DNA of 12,637 nt from Actinomycetales bacterium. Its GTDB lineage: Bacteria; Actinomycetota; Actinomycetes; Actinomycetales; Microbacteriaceae. Below are positions 6,498 through 12,637 of this stretch, in pieces. Where the stretch lies: positions 1 to 12,637 of the forward strand of contig JAGWUG010000006.1 of assembly GCA_028868555.1 (NCBI GenBank), written 5' to 3'. The notes below the pieces were generated by a model. It searched no databases, was not told where the DNA came from, and saw only the letters and a program-made list of their open reading frames with translations. The translations under genes were made by a program, and so were the position numbers. Each line of letters starts with the position of its first letter. Position 1 is the stretch's first letter.

Positions 6498-7089
6498 TTT
6501 CGAAGTCTCCATCTGCACTCGGCAGGTAAGGGCTGATGAGCGGAAGCTCATCGAGCGTATTAATGCCCAGCAGCTGCAGGGTAAGTTCGGTGGTGCCATA
6601 GTTGATGGCGCCGGTTTCGGCATCGGTGAAAAGCTCTGTGATGAGGCCGCGGCTAAGCAGGGTGCGAACCACGCTGTCAACGTTGACCGAGCGGATGCTG
6701 GCTACCTGACCGCGGCTGATTGGCTGCTTGTACGCGATGACCGCGAGGGTCTCGAGCGCCGCCTGGCTCAGCTTGGTTGGGTTCTCGTTGGCCACGAACA
6801 TGTTCACGGCCCAGTCAAACTCCTCGCGCACGTAGATGCGCCAGCCGCCGCCAACCTCGCGAAGCTCGAAACCGCGCTTGCGCGAACCCTCGGCCTCTCC
6901 CGCATAGTCTGCGGCCAACTCTGCCACCGATGCGCGAATCTCCGCGAGCGGGCGGTCAAGCGCTCCGGCCAGCGAGATCAGCGGGATTGGAGCCTCGGCA
7001 ACCATGAGGATTGCCTCAATGGCGGCCAGCAGGTTCTCATCGTCAACCGCCTGGGCGTGAATGGTGATGTCTGGCGAGTTAAGAGTCAT
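6487..7089 (-). CDS. scpB: Segregation and condensation protein B, 200 aa
   Basis: Winged-helix partner of ScpA in the SMC-ScpAB condensin, which organises and separates chromosomes. ENLLAAIEAILMVAEAPI begins the first winged-helix domain. LSQAALETLAVIAYKQPISRGQVASIRSVNVDSVVRTLLSRGLI is the family's best conserved stretch, and YGTTELTLQLLGI follows near the C-terminus. Length is typical. The ATG at 7089 is preferred over an upstream TTG because GGAG (7096-7099) lies 6 nt before it. It overlaps the scpA end by 11 nt, so production of the two subunits is probably coupled. Confidence 0.96.
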   Translation of the reverse strand: MTLNSPDITIHAQAVDDENLLAAIEAILMVAEAPIPLISLAGALDRPLAEIRASVAELAADYAGEAEGSRKRGFELREVGGGWRIYVREEFDWAVNMFVANENPTKLSQAALETLAVIAYKQPISRGQVASIRSVNVDSVVRTLLSRGLITELFTDAETGAINYGTTELTLQLLGINTLDELPLISPYLPSADGDFENGL

Positions 7090-7894
7090 ATTCGGCTCCA
7101 AGTGCGTTCAGTTGTTCGTTGTCAAAGTCTTCGGCTCTCCAGGTGAGGTGCATGTCACCGAGCGGAGTGTCCTGCTCAAAGCTGATGGCGGCTAGACGGT
7201 AGAGCTCCAGGATGGCCAGGAATCGGGCAACCACCTGGGCGCGGTCGGTGAGGCCACCGATCAGGTCGCGGAAGGTTAGCTTTCCCGAGGAGCGCAGACG
7301 GCGCACCACCTCGGCCGCCTGCTCGCGAATCGAAACCCGCGGAGCGTGCAGGTGAGTCAGACCTACCGCAGGAATCTCGCGCGGCGTGAGCACCTCTTCG
7401 GCAATCTTGGCGAACTCGGCCAAAGCGGTGGTCCAAACCAGCTCCGGCTTGCGGTTACGGAAGCGATCCTCCAGACGCACCTCTCGCGGAATTCGACGAG
7501 CCTCCAGGTTCATGGCGGTTGAGAACCACGACGAAATGTCCTTGAAGGCTCGGTACTGCAACAGTCGCGCAAACAGCAGGTCGCGGGCCTCAAACAGCGC
7601 CACGTCCTCAGGGTCTACAACCTCGCCCTTAGGCAGCAGACTGGCAATCTTCAGGTCAAGCAGGGTGGCGGCAATTACCAAAAACTCCGATGCCTGTTCC
7701 AGCTCATCTGCTGCATCGAGTTCGCGAACGTATCGGATGAACTCCTCGGTCACTTTGCTGAGCGCAACCTCGGTGATGTCCAGCTGGTGCCGCGAGATCA
7801 GGTTCAGGAGCAGGTCGAAAGGACCCTCGAAGTTTCCAATCGAGAGTTCGAAGCCGGGTGCTACGTCCAGTTGCTCGCTAAGGGGTGCAGCCAC
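7079..7894 (-). CDS. scpA: Segregation and condensation protein A, 271 aa
   Basis: Kleisin subunit bridging the SMC heads and recruiting ScpB. FELSIGNFEGPFDLLLNLISRHQLDITEVALSKVTEEFIRYV near the N-terminus is the classic ScpA signature. The central part (ASEFLVIAATLLDLKIASLLP) and a C-terminal winged-helix-like region (VVRRLRSSGKLTFRDLI ... VVARFLAILELYRLAAISFEQ) follow in normal order. I place the start at GTG 7894, 17 nt inside the end of parA, because it begins just before the conserved region. A longer reading from TTG at 7954 would overlap parA by 77 nt without a ribosome site. No strong Shine-Dalgarno site precedes the GTG, so translation probably depends on coupling with parA. Confidence 0.94.
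   Translation of the reverse strand: MAAPLSEQLDVAPGFELSIGNFEGPFDLLLNLISRHQLDITEVALSKVTEEFIRYVRELDAADELEQASEFLVIAATLLDLKIASLLPKGEVVDPEDVALFEARDLLFARLLQYRAFKDISSWFSTAMNLEARRIPREVRLEDRFRNRKPELVWTTALAEFAKIAEEVLTPREIPAVGLTHLHAPRVSIREQAAEVVRRLRSSGKLTFRDLIGGLTDRAQVVARFLAILELYRLAAISFEQDTPLGDMHLTWRAEDFDNEQLNALGAEYDS
7096..7099 (-). promoter_or_regulatory. Shine-Dalgarno site deciding the scpB start
   Basis: GGAG on the minus strand, 6 nt before ATG at 7089, lies inside the last codons of scpA. It favours this ATG over the in-frame TTG at 7101, which would have no properly placed site. Confidence 0.7.
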
Positions 7895-8717
7895 GCGCAA
7901 CCAGCTCTCGGGCAACGGCTCGGTAGGCCTCTGCCGCTGCAGACTCTGGAGCAAACTGGGTGATCGGGGTCCGGGAAACTGTGGCGTCGGAGAACTTCAC
8001 AGTTCGCGGGATTTCAGTTCGCAGCAGCTTGTCATCAAACTTGTCGCGCAGCATCTCCATGACCTCGCGGCTGTGCAGAGTGCGGTTGTCGTACATGGTG
8101 ACAAGAAGGGCATCCAGGGTCAGCGCCGGGTTGTTTTCGCTTTCGCGAACCTTGGACATGATGTCCTCCAACAGTGCAACTGCGCGGAGGGCAAAGAACT
8201 CTGGAGCCAGCGGAATGATCACACCGTGGGCTGCGGTCAATGCGTTTACGGTCAGCAGGCCAAGCGATGGCTGGCAGTCAATCAAAATCACGTCGTAGTC
8301 GTCGGCAACCTGCTTGAGCACGCGCTTCAGGGTGTGCTCGCGGTTCATCACGTTCACCAGCTGCAACTCGGCAGCCGCTAGGTCGATGTTGGCCGGGATG
8401 ATGTCCAGGTTTGGAACGCTGGTTGGGCGAATCACGTCGGTGGTCTGGGTGTCGCGGTTTAGCAGCGAATCCAGGATGGTTGGCTCATCGGTGTAGGCGT
8501 TGATGCCGAGACCGGCACTCAGCGCACCCTGTGGGTCAAAGTCAACTAGCAGGACTTTGCGGCCATATTCGGCGAGCGCCGCCGCAATGTTGGTGGTGCT
8601 AGTGGTCTTACCCACGCCACCCTTTTGGTTACACATGGCAATGATGCGGGCTGGGCCGTGCGACGCCAACGGCTTGGGCTTCGCGAAGCGAGAATCTTTC
8701 ACGTCTGCCTTGGCCAT
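7878..8717 (-). CDS. parA: ParA/Soj-type chromosome-partitioning ATPase, 279 aa
   Basis: Deviant Walker A ATPase of the ParA/MinD superfamily. KGGVGKTT (32-39) carries both the signature lysine K32 and K37. VDFDPQG (58-64) is the Walker A' region, and YDVILIDCQPSLGLLTVNAL (141-160) is Walker B. The N-terminal 20 residues form a short unstructured extension. Start ATG 8717 has a strong site, GGGAGG (8725-8730), 7 nt upstream. It lies 41 nt after xerD and overlaps scpA. No parB and no parS-like sequence was found here. The location beside scpA-scpB, as with Rv1708 in mycobacteria, indicates the second chromosomal ParA of Actinobacteria rather than the oriC parAB pair. A role with the condensin is likely but not shown by sequence. 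Confidence 0.94.
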   Translation of the reverse strand: MAKADVKDSRFAKPKPLASHGPARIIAMCNQKGGVGKTTSTTNIAAALAEYGRKVLLVDFDPQGALSAGLGINAYTDEPTILDSLLNRDTQTTDVIRPTSVPNLDIIPANIDLAAAELQLVNVMNREHTLKRVLKQVADDYDVILIDCQPSLGLLTVNALTAAHGVIIPLAPEFFALRAVALLEDIMSKVRESENNPALTLDALLVTMYDNRTLHSREVMEMLRDKFDDKLLRTEIPRTVKFSDATVSRTPITQFAPESAAAEAYRAVARELVARGCTP

Positions 8718-8758
8718 TGTTCTGCCTCCCGGTTGTACCTTTTGCCTAGAGAAATAGC

Positions 8759-9724
8759 CTACCGAATGGCTCGTGCACGCGGATGGGCCAGAGCGTAGTT
8801 TTCCCTAAGGGTATCCACGGTAACCAGGGTGTAAATCTGGGTGGTTGCCACCGATGAATGACCAAGCAATTCCTGCACTACGCGCACGTCGGCACCGCCT
8901 TCCAGAAGGTGAGTGGCGAACGAGTGTCGCAGGGTGTGCGGTGAGATCTCGATCTGCAGCCCAGCAGCCTCGGCGGCATCCACCAGAATCTGCCAGACAG
9001 ACTGTCGGCTCAGGCGCCCGCCCCGCTGGTTTAGGAACACTGCTGGCGTGCCGGTTCCCTTGGCAACCAGGGTTGGGCGGGTGCGCACCAGGTAGTTCTC
9101 GAGTGCACGCTGCGCAAAACGACCAACCGGAACGATTCTCTCCTTGTTACCCTTGCCCAACACTCGGATCATGCCCACCTCGCCGGTTACCGAGGCGTCG
9201 ATGAGGTCGTCGATGTCCATGTCGGTCAGCTCGGATACGCGGGCGCCGGTGGCGTAAAGCAGCTCAAGAATGGCACGGTCGCGCAGGCGAATCGGGTCGG
9301 TGGCCGCGTCAGCGGCGGCATCGGTGAATGGTTCGGGACCGGCCGCATCTAGCAGCTGAACCACTTGGTCAACCGTTATTGCCTTAGGCAGGCGTTTCCC
9401 CAGTTTTGGTGGCGTCACTCGGTGTGCACTGTCGCGCAGCAGGTAACCCTCCAAAAGCAAGTACTTGTGCCAGCCACGCACGCCAGCCAGAGTGCGGGCC
9501 ACCGATGCCGGTTTGCGCGTGGCACTCAGGTGTTCGATGAAAGTTTCGATCAAGGCATCGGTGATTTGGGTGGCGTCCGAGACGCCCATTCCCCGAAGGA
9601 AGCCTAGGTAGTCACCCAGGTCACGGTTGTAGGCGGAAAGCGTATTGCGAGAGAGGCCGCGCTCCACCGTGATGTGCCTCAGGTAGCGGTCTACCAGCTG
9701 CTCGAGGTTATCGGTGGCTTGCAC
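8759..9724 (-). CDS. xerD: Tyrosine site-specific recombinase XerD, 321 aa
   Basis: Resolves chromosome dimers at dif together with a XerC partner not present in the window. The N-terminal SAM-like DNA-binding domain (about 5-100: LVDRYLRHITVERGLSRNTLSAYNRDL) is followed by the catalytic domain. Catalytic residues visible: R162 (ATGARVSEL), K191 (LGKGNKE), H263 and R266 (HTLRHSFATHLL), H289 (LLGHSS) and nucleophile Y298 (QIYT). It is about 20 residues longer than E. coli XerD, mainly through inserts near 131-146 (EPFTDAAADAATDP) and 175-183. The GTG start is fixed by an in-frame TGA six codons upstream and by AGGA (9730-9733) 5 nt before it. Position between the nudix gene and parA matches Rv1701, which supports XerD over a phage integrase. 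Confidence 0.95.
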   Translation of the reverse strand: MQATDNLEQLVDRYLRHITVERGLSRNTLSAYNRDLGDYLGFLRGMGVSDATQITDALIETFIEHLSATRKPASVARTLAGVRGWHKYLLLEGYLLRDSAHRVTPPKLGKRLPKAITVDQVVQLLDAAGPEPFTDAAADAATDPIRLRDRAILELLYATGARVSELTDMDIDDLIDASVTGEVGMIRVLGKGNKERIVPVGRFAQRALENYLVRTRPTLVAKGTGTPAVFLNQRGGRLSRQSVWQILVDAAEAAGLQIEISPHTLRHSFATHLLEGGADVRVVQELLGHSSVATTQIYTLVTVDTLRENYALAHPRARAIR

Positions 9725-9762
9725 GCTAGTCCTGGGCTTTCAAGTTATGCCTGGGGCTTCAA

Positions 9763-10332
9763 CTAGCCCTGAGCCTTTACACCCAGTTTGTGGGAGGCCG
9801 CCATGATTGCCACCACAGCACTCGGTGATTGGATGTCGCTGGCGAGAACGCTGGCCAGCGCCTCGGAGAGCGGGAACCACTCCTTGATCATGTCAACCTC
9901 TTCGCCCTCAAGCTCTAGGTCGTGACCCTCGTGGGCCACTCCTTCGGCCAGGAAGATGGTGATCACTTCGTCGTTGCCACCTGGAGTGGTCATGAAGTCG
10001 GTCAGCTTGGTCCAGCGCTCGGCAACGTAACCGGTCTCTTCCATGAGCTCGCGCTTGGCTGCATCCAGGCGGTCTTCACCCGGCACGTCAAGGAGCCCAG
10101 CGGGAATTTCCCATAGGTAGGAGCGAACCGGGTGACGGTACTGCCTAATCAGCAGAACCCGCTGCTGCTCGTCAACGGCAAGAACCGCAACTGCACCCGG
10201 GTGCTTCACGAACTCACGCACCAGGGTGCCGCCGTTGTACTCAAAGGACTCCCGGGCGATGTCCCAGATCTTGCCCTCGAAGACAATCTCCGAGCTGAGA
10301 ATCTTTGGGTCTACCCGCTGGTCCTTGGGCAC
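9763..10332 (-). CDS. ADP-ribose pyrophosphatase, Nudix family, 189 aa
   Basis: Hydrolyses ADP-ribose to AMP and ribose 5-phosphate, or a related nucleotide sugar. The Nudix box lies at 79-103, with E86, R94, E95, E98, E99 and G101 in place. The gap from G79 to E86 has six residues (LLDVPG) rather than the canonical five, a variant I associate with actinobacterial homologues. P117 (FMTTPGG) lies 16 residues after G101, the position diagnostic for ADP-ribose specificity. QYRHPVRSYLWEIPAG upstream is also typical of this subgroup. The start is GTG at 10332, with AGGGG (10338-10342) 5 nt upstream, overlapping the pyrG stop codon; the genes are 8 nt apart. It corresponds in position to Rv1700 of M. 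tuberculosis. Confidence 0.92.
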   Translation of the reverse strand: MPKDQRVDPKILSSEIVFEGKIWDIARESFEYNGGTLVREFVKHPGAVAVLAVDEQQRVLLIRQYRHPVRSYLWEIPAGLLDVPGEDRLDAAKRELMEETGYVAERWTKLTDFMTTPGGNDEVITIFLAEGVAHEGHDLELEGEEVDMIKEWFPLSEALASVLASDIQSPSAVVAIMAASHKLGVKAQG

Positions 10333-10340
10333 CGATGCCC

Positions 10341-12047
<1,707 letters not shown>

Positions 12048-12073
12048 CGCCACGCCGAGAGTCTCAGATTCGA

Positions 12074-12637
12074 TTAGGAATTCTTGGCCATTTTGGCCGA
12101 CTGCCAGAGTTCGGCGGCGTGAGCCAGACCCAATTCCGATTCGGTTAGGCCACTGAGCATGCGTGCCAGTTCCTCAACCCGCTCCACCTCGGCCAGCACG
12201 GTTACAGCGCTGCTGGTGAATTCACCGGCCTGGTTCTTCTGAACTCGCAGGTGGTTGTCGGCGAAGGCAGCCACCTGAGCCAGGTGAGTCACCACGATGA
12301 CCTGCGCGGTCTTCGCCAGCTTGGCCAGACGCTTACCAATCTCAATGGCCGCAGCGCCACCAACCCCCGCATCAACCTCGTCAAAGATGAAGGTTGGAGT
12401 GGTCTTGGTGTTTGCCAGCACAACCTCAATGGCCAGCATGATGCGACTGAGCTCACCACCCGAGGCGCCCTTGCCAAGCGGACGCGGATCCGCACCCGGG
12501 TAGGACGAAAGCAAAATCGAAACATTGTCGGCGCCGTGTGGGCCAAGCTCGGCCGGTTCCACTGATACCACCAGAGTGGCCCCGGGCATGGCCAAAGAGT
12601 GAAGCTCGGCGGTGACCTGAGTGGCCAGGCTGGCAGC
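12074..12637 (-). CDS. recN: DNA repair protein RecN, C-terminal part (5' end outside window)
   Basis: SMC-like ATPase acting in double-strand break repair. Only the last 187 residues are inside the window; the reading frame runs open through the right edge. GKGASGGELSRIMLAIEVVL is the RecN ABC signature region, TFIFDEVDAGVGGAAA is Walker B with the D-loop, and QVIVVTHLAQVAAFADNH contains the switch histidine. LARMLSG is the conserved segment near the C-terminus. The gene ends 38 nt before pyrG in the same direction with no terminator between, so readthrough into pyrG is possible. The recN-pyrG order agrees with mycobacteria. Confidence 0.95.
   Translation of the reverse strand, partial: AASLATQVTAELHSLAMPGATLVVSVEPAELGPHGADNVSILLSSYPGADPRPLGKGASGGELSRIMLAIEVVLANTKTTPTFIFDEVDAGVGGAAAIEIGKRLAKLAKTAQVIVVTHLAQVAAFADNHLRVQKNQAGEFTSSAVTVLAEVERVEELARMLSGLTESELGLAHAAELWQSAKMAKNS

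Noticed and set aside
6498..6680. Longer reading of rluB starting at 6680
   Set aside because: The extra 61 residues overlap scpB in another frame, have unlike composition and match no S4 or synthase region; ATG 6497 has a ribosome site.
7895..7954. Longer scpA from TTG 7954
   Set aside because: It would overlap parA by 77 nt with no Shine-Dalgarno site, and the added residues are not part of the ScpA fold.
7386..8381. Open frame of 331 codons on the plus strand
   Set aside because: It runs antisense across the scpA-parA junction. It is rich in Ser/Arg from reverse-reading GC-rich codons and has no motifs.
8759..9724. Phage or mobile-element integrase
   Set aside because: It is a tyrosine recombinase, but its motifs and its syntenic place between the nudix gene and parA identify the housekeeping XerD.

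Overview
The window reads as a chromosomal segment of an actinobacterium. The run recN-pyrG-nudix-xerD-parA-scpA-scpB-rluB-(aroH-tyrA)-cmk-der matches, from memory, the gene order around M. tuberculosis Rv1696-Rv1713, with an aroH-tyrA pair as in Streptomyces. Moderate-to-high GC (high fifties by eye), TAnnnT -10 boxes, apparent leaderless starts and very tight packing suggest a small-genome Micrococcales/Microbacteriaceae-type organism. The exact taxon is an inference.

Layout on the minus strand, from the right edge leftward: the C-terminal part of recN (cut by the window edge); pyrG with its own likely leaderless promoter in a 38-nt gap; then ten more genes with gaps of at most 41 nt or small overlaps: ADP-ribose pyrophosphatase, xerD, parA, scpA, scpB, rluB, aroH, tyrA, cmk and der. 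A Rho-independent hairpin at 1911-1939 ends this block. A separate minus-strand gene, ldh, starts 38 nt beyond the hairpin with its own promoter. At the left edge is tRNA-Pro(GGG), also on the minus strand. Between the tRNA and ldh lie two unrecognised small genes in divergent orientation: 111-416 (minus) and 479-925 (plus, membrane-anchored). The plus gene converges on ldh and their stop codons overlap.

The large block combines CTP/CMP metabolism (pyrG, cmk), chromosome segregation and dimer resolution (parA, scpA, scpB, xerD), ribosome maturation (rluB, der), tyrosine/phenylalanine biosynthesis (aroH, tyrA) and nucleotide-sugar clean-up (nudix). Internal genes use Shine-Dalgarno sites or stop/start overlaps. 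All four first-in-transcript genes (111-416, 479-925, ldh, pyrG) instead show TAnnnT exactly 6 nt before the start codon, the hallmark of leaderless mRNAs.

The most unusual structure is the divergent promoter of the two unknown genes. A perfect 16-bp palindrome (440-455) is centred exactly midway between the two start codons, and both -10 boxes, spacers and starts are mirror-placed around it. I found no CRISPR array, insertion sequence or phage gene.
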